Assembly: GCA_947165045.1 (NCBI GenBank) | Contig: CAMUYW010000017.1 | Span: 1-53,481 of the forward strand | Source of the DNA: an uncultured Fibrobacter sp. | GTDB lineage: Bacteria > Fibrobacterota > Fibrobacteria > Fibrobacterales > Fibrobacteraceae | Length of the DNA stretch: 53,481 nt | Direction: 5' to 3' | Program-made: the position numbers and the translations under genes | Notes under the pieces: model-generated | Told to the model about the DNA's origin: nothing | Seen by the model: only the letters and a program-made list of their open reading frames with translations | Databases searched by the model: none | Part shown: positions 17,519-24,384 of the stretch, piece after piece | Position numbering within the stretch: the stretch's first letter is position 1 | Layout: the number at the start of each line of letters is the position of its first letter

Positions 17519-18286
17519 TTACTTCACAATTCCAACTTCGCTGAGTTTTACGAATCCGCGGATTTTTTCGCCGAGGCGGATTTCTGCAAAGTTTCCTTGT
17601 TCGCCGATGACTTCAAAACTTGTACCTTCACTGAGCGTGTTGAGCGTTTGCGACTTGTCGCTCGGGGCACTGGTGACGTCGGCGCTTGAGGCGGTCACGA
17701 CGCCAGTGATGTCTGTTTCAAGAACAATCATCTTGTAGATGGCGCTTGCGCCAATCGTGCAGAGGATGACACTCATGCCGAACACGACAGCTGTGCAGAT
17801 GTTCTTGCCGCGGCTGCCGTTCATGAACCTGCGACCGAGAATCACGAGTGTAATTGCCCAGAAGAGAACGAGCGAAATGTTCATTTGGCTCTTGAGCGAA
17901 AGCGCATGGTGCAAGTCCATCAAACCTTCGAGAATCGGGTTTTCTTCTTCATCGCCTTCCTTGTCGCGTGTCTTGGTTTGTGCGAAGTTTAAGTTGTGCT
18001 GGATATCGTCATCGCTTGGGTGCAAACGGAGCGCCGACTTGTAGTAGAAAATGGCGAAGCCGAGTTTGCCGCTGCGGTAGTAGGCGTTACCCAGATTGTA
18101 ATAGAGGTCCGCATTGACGACGCCTTCGTCAACGCATGTACGCCATTCGTCAATAGCGCGTTCAAAATCGTTTTCATTATACGCTTTGGTTCCGGCATCA
18201 ATGCCTGCGCATTTTGGAGCTGCAACACTAGCTGTCGCCATGAGCAATGCTGCTGCAATTGTTAAAAAAATTCTATTCAGTTTCAT
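17519..18286 (-). CDS. batE: BatE-like protein: TPR and SH3 domains, membrane-anchored
   Basis: Resembles BatE of the Bacteroides aerotolerance (Bat) cluster. It has a signal peptide (MKLNRIFLTIAAALLMATASVAA), a tetratricopeptide pair (NADLYYNLGNAYYRSGKLGFAIFYYKSALRLHP), two hydrophobic segments (about residues 125-180) and a C-terminal bacterial SH3 domain (about 190-255). It probably works with BatD at the inner membrane, facing the periplasm; the molecular role of Bat proteins is unsettled. An upstream in-frame ATG at 18316 is rejected because that extension lies in a repeat element and would spoil the signal peptide; ATG 18286 has an AGGAC site. It lies downstream of batD. Confidence 0.8.
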   Translation of the reverse strand: MKLNRIFLTIAAALLMATASVAAPKCAGIDAGTKAYNENDFERAIDEWRTCVDEGVVNADLYYNLGNAYYRSGKLGFAIFYYKSALRLHPSDDDIQHNLNFAQTKTRDKEGDEEENPILEGLMDLHHALSLKSQMNISLVLFWAITLVILGRRFMNGSRGKNICTAVVFGMSVILCTIGASAIYKMIVLETDITGVVTASSADVTSAPSDKSQTLNTLSEGTSFEVIGEQGNFAEIRLGEKIRGFVKLSEVGIVK

Positions 18287-18311
18287 AATAAGTCCTGTTC
18301 CGTCAAGCCCT

Positions 18312-18351
18312 GTCATCCTGGAACGACCGCAGGCAGGGAGTGATAGGATCC
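18312..18351. repeat. REP-like repeat between batD and batE
   Basis: Begins GTCATCCTGG and ends GGATCC, with an imperfect palindromic centre (CCGCAGGCAGGG). It is one of the GTCATCC...GGATCC elements dispersed in the window and fills most of the batD-batE gap. Confidence 0.6.
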
Positions 18352-18359
18352 ATTAATTT

Positions 18360-20189
18360 TTAAAGTTTCAATGCCTCGCAAAGTTTTTCGACGTCAGCAA
18401 GCATCTTGGACTGTTCTTCGGTCGATGCCGTTACCGGCGCGTAGCGTACGAACGCACACTTTTCAAGCCAGCTGTCGATGGCGTCAATTGTTTCGCTTTT
18501 GACTCCGCGTTTGGCTAGTTCCTGCTTCATCTGCGGGCGGGTCATACCCTTGAATTCGACGTTCGTCAAATTGCTGAGGTAATCGATAAGACCGTTTTCG
18601 AGAGCCGCGAAGAATCCCTTGCCATCGCCGTTCTTGAGGGCGGTGCGGGCGTTTGCGAACTTTTCCTTGAGCAACTTGTTGGCCTTGCCTTTGCGGACGA
18701 GAGCTGTGTTGCTGTTGCGCTTGCGCTTTCTCGTGATGGCAAAGTTTGCAATCAGGTAGAACGGAATGGCCGCGAGGAACAAAATCCAGAACAGAACGCT
18801 TCTGTGCGGTGCTGCGGTTTCGGACTTGTCCGTGATCGGGTGGATAAAGCGAATGTCGCTACCAAGGAATTCGATTTCTTGCTTTTGGACAACTGGGGTA
18901 GAAGAGCCGGGCGTTGTCGCGACTGGTGCTTGGTAAACAGGCTCAACCGGGGCGTCACTCTTTTCAACTTCGATGGTCCACGGGCCTGCCGAAGCGGTCT
19001 CGTATTTCTTTTTGCTCGGATTGAACCAAGAATAGGTAATGGCCGGAATTTCGAAGGTGCCTTTCTTTTTGGGGTAGAGGAATACCTTGATGTCCTTCGA
19101 GGTGATGACCTTGTTGCCTTTGATTTTCTTGTTGATGCTGTTTTCTGGCGGCACCGAACGGAATTCGCTAAAGTCGGGGAACTTCGGGTCGGTAATCGTG
19201 CCCGGAGTGCCGTCTCCCTTGATGCTGATGGCTAGAGTGAGCGCTTCGCCGACCTTGAGGTTGGTCTTGTCGAACGCGGCTGCAAAACTGTAGTTACCGA
19301 CCATTCCCGAGAAATCTTCTGGTTTGCCTTCGGTCGGGAGCGGGAGAACGGTGATGTTTACTGGAGCGGATTGTGCTTCTGCTTCAATGGGTTCCTGTTG
19401 TACGCTTTGGGTCATGATAGACATGCCGCCCACTTGTTTCTTGTTTTCTACAACTTTCGGCTCACCGACCTTTGTGTACTTAAACTTAAATGGCGGAATT
19501 TGCAAGTTGCCGCTTTTAGTCGGGCTCAACCACGCAAATTTTACAGATCCTTTTGCTTCGCGGCTTGTTCCTTCAATCTGTTCGTACGTCATTTTTGCTT
19601 GTTCGTTACGATAAAGGATGAAGTCGTTTCCCGTACTCATGTCTGTTGGCTCAGGGCCTTTCATAAAGTGTTCGAATAGATGCATGTTTAGGGTGATGCT
19701 GAACTGTTCACCTTCATAAACCGTTTTTTTGCTGGGTGTAAGACTAACAACAAGAGCATCGTCGTTGTAAGAACGTTGTACCTGGACGGAAATGTTGCTG
19801 TTGATGGTGTTTGCTTCGCCGCCAATCATCCATGTAAGCGATCCCAAATCTTGCCTGCCTGTCTTTTTAGGGGCTTTTACCTTAAAGGAATAAACACGAG
19901 CTTTATAGGGTCTTGCTCCTGAGCCGCCTCTCATGAACGACATCATTTCTTCCATCATGTCCATGTTTGGGCGAATCACCTGATCGGCACTATCGAGACC
20001 AAGGAACTTAAAGTTATTGCGGGTTTCGAGGTGGAAGGCGCCTCTGTTGTTGGGCAATTCCGACAACGGGACTATGAACTGCAAATGGAATGTTTGACCG
20101 GCTTCAATGCGTTCTTTATCGACTTGAAGGGTTGGATTTGCACTTGCAAACGCAATTAAACTGAGACATAAAAGCAAAATACGTTTCAT
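18360..20189 (-). CDS. batD: BatD-like oxygen-tolerance protein
   Basis: A 609-residue exported, membrane-anchored protein of the BatD family. A signal peptide (MKRILLLCLSLIAFASA) is followed by several Ig-like beta domains (repeated phrases such as VYEGEQFSITLNMHLFE and LKVGEALTLAISIKGDG). A transmembrane helix lies at about residues 480-505 (SVLFWILFLAAIPFYLIANFAI), followed by a basic cytoplasmic tail of about 100 helical residues. Family members are linked to aerotolerance and envelope stress, usually with MoxR, BatA and BatB. Here only batD-batE are together; upstream lies a gene-poor stretch. No clear ribosome-binding site precedes the ATG. Confidence 0.85.
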   Translation of the reverse strand: MKRILLLCLSLIAFASANPTLQVDKERIEAGQTFHLQFIVPLSELPNNRGAFHLETRNNFKFLGLDSADQVIRPNMDMMEEMMSFMRGGSGARPYKARVYSFKVKAPKKTGRQDLGSLTWMIGGEANTINSNISVQVQRSYNDDALVVSLTPSKKTVYEGEQFSITLNMHLFEHFMKGPEPTDMSTGNDFILYRNEQAKMTYEQIEGTSREAKGSVKFAWLSPTKSGNLQIPPFKFKYTKVGEPKVVENKKQVGGMSIMTQSVQQEPIEAEAQSAPVNITVLPLPTEGKPEDFSGMVGNYSFAAAFDKTNLKVGEALTLAISIKGDGTPGTITDPKFPDFSEFRSVPPENSINKKIKGNKVITSKDIKVFLYPKKKGTFEIPAITYSWFNPSKKKYETASAGPWTIEVEKSDAPVEPVYQAPVATTPGSSTPVVQKQEIEFLGSDIRFIHPITDKSETAAPHRSVLFWILFLAAIPFYLIANFAITRKRKRNSNTALVRKGKANKLLKEKFANARTALKNGDGKGFFAALENGLIDYLSNLTNVEFKGMTRPQMKQELAKRGVKSETIDAIDSWLEKCAFVRYAPVTASTEEQSKMLADVEKLCEALKL

Positions 20190-20261
20190 GCCACATAATT
20201 TACCAAATTTTAGCAGGCGAGATTCGCTTTGAAAGGGCTTTTTCTATTTAAAAACGAGATG

Positions 20262-20343
20262 GTGATTCCGTCCCCATTCGCGGATCATGACCACATAAGT
20301 ACTAAAGTACTAAGTGGTCAAAGAGCTTGGTGGCCGGAATGAC
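20262..20343. repeat. Compound palindromic repeat upstream of batD
   Basis: The element runs from GTGATTCCG to GGCCGGAATGAC, outer ends typical of the dispersed repeat family here. Its centre (20289-20319) is a near-perfect palindrome: GACCAC and GTGGTC enclose two AGTACT hexamers. It sits in the 690-base region between batD and malQ. Confidence 0.6.
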
Positions 20344-20428
20344 AATCGCGGAAAAAAGAATCTTGTATTGCAAAAGGCGTCGGCTTTTATGGTGTCGAAA
20401 AATTTGCGCAAATTTATATTATTTACCC

Positions 20429-20457
20429 TTGAAACGTTAGTAAAAAATTGTTATCAT
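20429..20457 (+). promoter_or_regulatory. Promoter of small-peptide unit 1
   Basis: TTGAAA (20429-20434), a 17-base spacer and TATCAT (20452-20457). The same positions are conserved in unit 2, which strengthens the call. Confidence 0.75.
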
Positions 20458-20486
20458 TGGCGCCGTCAAAAACAAGGAGTCTAAAT

Positions 20487-20549
20487 ATGTACTGCATTCT
20501 CGCCGCCCTCTTAATCAAGAGCTTTAAGAAATACGCAAAGCGCGCTTAA
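20487..20549 (+). CDS. 20-residue hydrophobic-cationic peptide, copy 1
   Basis: Encodes MYCILAALLIKSFKKYAKRA. The first ten residues are hydrophobic and the rest strongly basic (Lys/Arg at 11, 14, 15, 18, 19), so it could be an amphipathic helix lying on the membrane. An AAGGAGT ribosome-binding site sits about 7 bases before the ATG, a promoter with 17-base spacing lies upstream and a hairpin terminator follows, so it forms a complete transcription unit. A second copy 221 bases downstream encodes the identical peptide with one silent change (TTA versus TTG), pointing to selection on the peptide or to recent duplication. I do not recognise the family. Possibilities include a type I toxin-like peptide, a regulator of a membrane protein, or a leader-type sORF. 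Confidence 0.75.
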   Translation: MYCILAALLIKSFKKYAKRA

Positions 20550-20583
20550 TAAAAGTTTTTCTCTCTCTCCAAATAGAACGCAT

Positions 20584-20613
20584 GCCACGGAATTTCCCGT
20601 GGCTTTGCTTTTT
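20584..20613 (+). terminator. Terminator of small-peptide unit 1
   Basis: GCCACGG (20584-20590) and CCGTGGC (20597-20603) form a 7-base stem, followed by TTTGCTTTTT. Confidence 0.8.
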
Positions 20614-20647
20614 GGTAAAAAAGTCGCGAAATATATACTAAAATCCC

Positions 20648-20676
20648 TTGACGTGGTAGTAAAAATTTGTTAATAT
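20648..20676 (+). promoter_or_regulatory. Promoter of small-peptide unit 2
   Basis: TTGACG (20648-20653), a 17-base spacer and TAATAT (20671-20676), aligned base for base with the unit 1 promoter. Confidence 0.8.
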
Positions 20677-20707
20677 TGGCGCCGTCAAAAACAAGGAGTC
20701 AAAAACA

Positions 20708-20770
20708 ATGTACTGCATTCTCGCCGCCCTCTTGATCAAGAGCTTTAAGAAATACGCAAAGCGCGCTTAA
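20708..20770 (+). CDS. 20-residue hydrophobic-cationic peptide, copy 2
   Basis: Encodes the same 20 residues as copy 1, with only codon 9 differing (TTG instead of TTA). The leader GGCGCCGTCAAAAACAAGGA is identical, and the AAGGAGT ribosome-binding site is about 8 bases from the ATG. The codons used (CTC, GCC, ATC, AAG, CGC) are those favoured in well-expressed genes of the window, as expected for a real coding sequence. It has its own promoter and terminator. Function unknown. Confidence 0.75.
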   Translation: MYCILAALLIKSFKKYAKRA

Positions 20771-20801
20771 TTTTTAAAAGACGATTAAGAAAATTGAAAA
20801 T

Positions 20802-20827
20802 GGTCTCGGGTTTCCGAGCCTTTTTTT
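20802..20827 (+). terminator. Terminator of small-peptide unit 2
   Basis: GGTCTCGG (20802-20809) pairs with CCGAGCC (20814-20820), with one bulged T, followed by seven Ts (20821-20827). It isolates the unit from malQ. Confidence 0.85.
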
Positions 20828-20868
20828 ATTTGCTAGTAATTTAAAAGTTCCTTTTACAAATTTAGAGT

Positions 20869-20874
20869 TATATT
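20869..20874 (+). promoter_or_regulatory. -10-like box immediately before malQ (possible leaderless transcript)
   Basis: TATATT ends 6 bases before the malQ ATG, which would put the transcription start on or next to the start codon. No ribosome-binding site is visible. The -35 is weak. Confidence 0.35.
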
Positions 20875-20880
20875 TGAACC

Positions 20881-22854
20881 ATGCGATATGGTGATTTAAC
20901 TTCTTTCCAAACCGGCGTAGCCGTTCCTCTTTTCAGTCTTCACAGCAAACACAGCATTGGCATTGGCGAATTTTTGGATTTGATTCCTTTTGCCCAGTGG
21001 TCCAAATTTTGCGGATTTAATATAATCCAGTTGTTGCCTGTAAACGATACGGGTTCCGAATCGAGTCCGTATAGTGCTCGCAGCGCCTTTGCGTTGAATC
21101 CCGTATTTATCAATGTGCAGTCTGTCGAAGGCGCTTCTGTTTTTGCGCACGAAATAGAAAAAGCTCGCGAGCAGTTTGCCGATATTGAACGCGTGGACTA
21201 CTACCGCATTACCACTTGGAAACGCGCCATCCTTCGCAAGATTTTTGATTCCCGTTACGATGTGCTTAAGACCTCGAAAAAGCTCCTTTCTTGGGTTGAA
21301 AAAAATTCTTGGGTCAAGTCTTACTGCGTTTATTGCACACTCAAGTCTCAAAACGGAGAAGCTAGCTGGAAAGATTGGAAAAAGTTCCAGAATCCATCTG
21401 CCGCCGATGTCGATAAGCTTTGGATGAAAAACTACAGGGACGTGCTGTTCCAGGCTTGGATGCAGTACACCGCTGAAGGTCAGTTCACTGCTGCCGTGAA
21501 TGAAGTTTCCAAGCTCGGGCTCCGCTTGAAGGGTGACGTGCCAATCCTTATCAACGAAGACAGTGCCGATGTCTGGTTTGACCGCAAGTATTTCTCGCTT
21601 GCAGACCGCGCGGGGGCTCCTCCTGACATGTTCAGCTATGGTGGCCAAAACTGGGGCTTCCCGACTTATCGCTGGGATGTTCTCGAAGCGGATGACTTTG
21701 GCTGGTGGCGTCGTCGCTTAGCGCAGGCTAGCAAGTTCTATCACGCTTACCGTATTGACCATGTGCTCGGATTCTTCCGCATTTGGGCAATTCCTGAACA
21801 AGAATCGACTGGCATTTTGGGCCGCTTTCAGCCGTCCATTCCGCTTACGTGGGATGTGCTGCGCAATGCGGGCTTCTGCCGCGAAACTCTCGAATATTTG
21901 CGCCGCCCGAATTTCGGTGTAGACCAGTTGCGCGAATTCCTTGGCGATGAAATGGATAGACTCATATCGCTGTATTTTGAAAACTTGCCGGGTAAGTTCG
22001 ACCGCTTTGTTATCAAGTCGGAGTTGCTGTCCGAAAAGGCTATCCTTGCTTTGGACGAACCGCAAAAAGTTAAGGATTCTTTGCTCCGTGTGTATTGGAA
22101 TCGTGTGTTCGTTCCGACGGGTGACGAGAATACATTCTATCCTTACTGGTATTGGTATAACCAGCCGGTGCTCTTTACGCTTCCGCAAAACGAACAAGAA
22201 AAACTTCATGACTTGATCGGCCAGAACGAACAAGCTCAGAATGCACTCTGGGAACAGAATGCCATGAAGCTTTTGTCCGTGCTTGCTAGCGAAACGGATA
22301 TGCTTGTCTGTGCCGAAGATCTTGGCGCTGTGCCTCCGTGTGTGCCGACCGTACTCAAGAAACTGGACATCATGTCGCTTCGTATTGAACGCTGGGCTCG
22401 CAATTGGAATGTTCCGTATTCGCCGTATTACAGCATGGGTGAATACCCGCGTCTCTCCGTTTGCACAACGAGCTGCCACGATACATCGACGCTCCGCGGT
22501 CTTTGGGAAGAGAGTGATTTCGACAAGGGGTTCTATTGGTCTCATGCGGGCTTGCCGGGCGTTGCTCCAGAAAAGCTTTCGCCACCGGTGGTACATGATA
22601 TTCTTTCGCATGTGTTTACGGCGAATAGCTTGTTCTGCATTCCTCCAATCCAGGATTACTTTGCGCTTTCTGCGTCGCTTTCGGATTGTGACCCGAAGGA
22701 AGAGCGTGTCAATATTCCGGGAACGGTTGGTGGCAAGAACTGGACATATCGCACGCCGTGTAGCGTCGAGGATTTGCTTGCAAACTCTGGCTTGATTTCG
22801 GAAATCAGCAAGCTCGTTGAAGAACGCAAGTCACGCGCCTTGTGGAAAATCTAG
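20881..22854 (+). CDS. malQ: 4-alpha-glucanotransferase (amylomaltase), GH77
   Basis: Cytoplasmic enzyme that transfers alpha-1,4-glucan segments between maltodextrins or glycogen chains. The N-terminus (GVAVPLFSLHSKHSIGIGEFLDLIPFAQW...LLPVNDTG...SPYSARSAFALNP) is the GH77 hallmark. The catalytic residues are visible: the nucleophile Asp in YRIDHVLGFFRIW, the acid/base Glu in VCAEDLGAVP, and the third Asp in SCHDTSTLRGLWE. At 657 residues it is longer than plain bacterial MalQ of about 500 but has no signal peptide or added starch-binding domain that I can identify. The amylase gene follows, so the pair probably handles internal alpha-glucan. Confidence 0.93.
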   Translation: MRYGDLTSFQTGVAVPLFSLHSKHSIGIGEFLDLIPFAQWSKFCGFNIIQLLPVNDTGSESSPYSARSAFALNPVFINVQSVEGASVFAHEIEKAREQFADIERVDYYRITTWKRAILRKIFDSRYDVLKTSKKLLSWVEKNSWVKSYCVYCTLKSQNGEASWKDWKKFQNPSAADVDKLWMKNYRDVLFQAWMQYTAEGQFTAAVNEVSKLGLRLKGDVPILINEDSADVWFDRKYFSLADRAGAPPDMFSYGGQNWGFPTYRWDVLEADDFGWWRRRLAQASKFYHAYRIDHVLGFFRIWAIPEQESTGILGRFQPSIPLTWDVLRNAGFCRETLEYLRRPNFGVDQLREFLGDEMDRLISLYFENLPGKFDRFVIKSELLSEKAILALDEPQKVKDSLLRVYWNRVFVPTGDENTFYPYWYWYNQPVLFTLPQNEQEKLHDLIGQNEQAQNALWEQNAMKLLSVLASETDMLVCAEDLGAVPPCVPTVLKKLDIMSLRIERWARNWNVPYSPYYSMGEYPRLSVCTTSCHDTSTLRGLWEESDFDKGFYWSHAGLPGVAPEKLSPPVVHDILSHVFTANSLFCIPPIQDYFALSASLSDCDPKEERVNIPGTVGGKNWTYRTPCSVEDLLANSGLISEISKLVEERKSRALWKI

Positions 22855-22911
22855 CGCTTCGAGAGTTTAGACGTGCTGCGTTTTTATAAGACGAAATGTT
22901 TTTGTGACTTT

Positions 22912-22984
22912 GTCACCCCGGATTTATTCCGGGGTCACCATACTCGGTATGAAATGGCGATGCCGGTACGGAGGCCGGCATGAC
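22912..22984. repeat. Compound palindromic repeat between malQ and the amylase gene
   Basis: Three adjoining hairpins: ACCCCGGA/TCCGGGGT (starting GTCACCCC), a small CATAC/GTATG one, and ATGCCGG/CCGGCAT ending in GGCATGAC. The ends match the dispersed repeat family. The first hairpin could end malQ transcripts; the last contains the start of the next gene. Confidence 0.7.
22960..22982 (+). promoter_or_regulatory. Hairpin holding the ribosome-binding site and start codon of the amylase gene
   Basis: ATGCCGG (22960-22966) pairs with CCGGCAT (22975-22981). The loop TACGGAGG carries a GGAGG ribosome-binding site, and the first two bases of the ATG lie in the stem. Folding would hinder initiation, so translation may depend on melting of this helix. 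Confidence 0.45.
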
Positions 22985-24257
22985 AGACTTGACGCACACA
23001 CCTGCTTGGGTTAAAGATGCTATTTTCTATCAGATTTTTCCGGACCGCTTTTGCCGTAGCGCAAAGTACAAGGCCGTCGGAAAATTTGTGGATTGGGATA
23101 CGCTCCCGACCCGTGAAAACATGTTTGGTGGAAACATCGCGGGAATTATTGACAAGCTAGATTACATCGCGTCGCTTGGCGTGAATGCGATTTACCTTTG
23201 CCCTATTTTCAAAAGCAATTCTAATCACCGCTACCATACGGTCGATTACTTTGAAATTGACCCGGTGCTTGGAACGCTCAAGGATTTTGATAAGCTCGTC
23301 AAAAGAGCGCATAAGCTTGGCCTTCGCGTGATTTTGGATGGCGTGTTCAATCATTGCTCGCGCGGATTTTTCCAGTTCAATAGCTTGATGGAACTTGGCA
23401 AAAATTCCCCGTACGTGGATTGGTTCCATGTGCATGGTTGGCCGCTGCATGCGTATTCCGGTAAGCCAAATTACGATTGCTGGTGGGGTTATCCCGCGCT
23501 CCCGAAGTTCAATACTGACAATCCCGATGTCCGCGATTATCTGTTCTCGGTGGGCGAGTATTGGATGAAGCGCGGAATTGACGGCTGGCGCCTCGATGTC
23601 CCGAATGAAATTGATGACGATAGCTTCTGGCAGGAATTCCGCCGCCGCATCAAGAAAATTAACCCCGATGCGTATATTGTTGGCGAAATTTGGGACGAGC
23701 CTTCTCGTTGGCTGCGGGGCGACCAGTTTGATGGCGTGATGAATTACATGTTGCGCAAGGCGGTCTTGGCGTTCCTTTTTGATGAAAATCCCATAGATGG
23801 AGCCGAGTTTGCAAAGCGTCTCTGTAGCGCGTTCCCTGAGGGGCGTTTTGGTGTTCAGATGAACTTGCTCGGTAGCCATGACACGATTCGACTGGCTTCG
23901 CTCCCGTGCTCGAATTTGCAGCGCGTAAAGCTTGCGCTTGCTATCCTGTTCTTTTTGCCGGGCGCACCTTGCGTTTACTATGGCGAAGAAATTGGCATGG
24001 AAGGGCGTAAAGACCCGGACAACCGCAGGTCGTTCCCTTGGAACAAATTAGCAGAATGTCGCCGGAAACCAATTTTTGATTATGTGAAAAAGCTGATTGC
24101 GCTTCGTCGTGAAAATCCCGTGTTGCGCGATGGATCGATTGATATTCATTGTAGGGCCGGGCGGGTAGATATTGTCCGCAAGCTTGGTGAACAAGAACTT
24201 GCTCTCCGTATATATTGTGATCGTTTGGACTCCGAACGCTCCTTTATAATAGAATAG
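22980..24257 (+). CDS. GH13 alpha-amylase family glycosidase, cytoplasmic (cyclomaltodextrinase/neopullulanase-like)
   Basis: A 425-residue GH13 enzyme acting on alpha-1,4 (perhaps alpha-1,6) glucans. It opens TPAWVKDAIFYQIFPDRF, typical of the cyclomaltodextrinase group, here without that group's N-terminal domain. The four GH13 regions are present: DGVFNH, GWRLDVPNE (nucleophile Asp), GEIWDE (acid/base Glu) and GSHDT (third Asp). There is no signal peptide, so it works in the cytoplasm, most likely with MalQ just upstream. The ATG at 22980 lies in the end of a palindromic repeat that also provides a GGAGG ribosome-binding site 5 bases upstream. A terminator begins right at the stop codon. 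Confidence 0.9.
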   Translation: MTDLTHTPAWVKDAIFYQIFPDRFCRSAKYKAVGKFVDWDTLPTRENMFGGNIAGIIDKLDYIASLGVNAIYLCPIFKSNSNHRYHTVDYFEIDPVLGTLKDFDKLVKRAHKLGLRVILDGVFNHCSRGFFQFNSLMELGKNSPYVDWFHVHGWPLHAYSGKPNYDCWWGYPALPKFNTDNPDVRDYLFSVGEYWMKRGIDGWRLDVPNEIDDDSFWQEFRRRIKKINPDAYIVGEIWDEPSRWLRGDQFDGVMNYMLRKAVLAFLFDENPIDGAEFAKRLCSAFPEGRFGVQMNLLGSHDTIRLASLPCSNLQRVKLALAILFFLPGAPCVYYGEEIGMEGRKDPDNRRSFPWNKLAECRRKPIFDYVKKLIALRRENPVLRDGSIDIHCRAGRVDIVRKLGEQELALRIYCDRLDSERSFIIE

Positions 24258-24282
24258 CGTCTAAAAAAGGACGCTTTTTTTG
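24257..24282 (+). terminator. Intrinsic terminator after the amylase gene
   Basis: AGCGTC (24257-24262) and GACGCT (24271-24276) around an A-rich loop, followed by a seven-T run. Confidence 0.85.
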
Positions 24283-24384
24283 CATAAACGACATTGATTT
24301 AGCGAAAATTTCTAAATTTGCGCTCACGAATGTACTTGAAAAGGTGCATCGTACTTAGCGTTTAATGCCTTTAAGGGATTACAA

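Larger units (their letters stand above)
20405..20770. repeat. Tandem duplication of a small-peptide transcription unit (period 221 bases)
   Basis: Two units, about 20405-20549 and 20625-20770, share the -35/-10 layout, a GGCGCCGTCAAAAACAAGGA leader and a coding sequence differing at one silent base. Similarity also extends upstream of the -35 (AAAT.TATA...CCCTTGA). Downstream of the stop codons they differ completely. Confidence 0.9.

Noticed and set aside
18287..18316. Ten-residue N-terminal extension of BatE from ATG 18316
   Set aside because: The extension lies in a dispersed repeat and would place hydrophilic residues before a complete signal peptide; ATG 18286 has a better ribosome-binding site.
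20405..20827. The tandem 221-base repeat as a CRISPR array
   Set aside because: Only two copies, each with promoter, ribosome-binding site and frame; no spacer-repeat periodicity and no cas genes.
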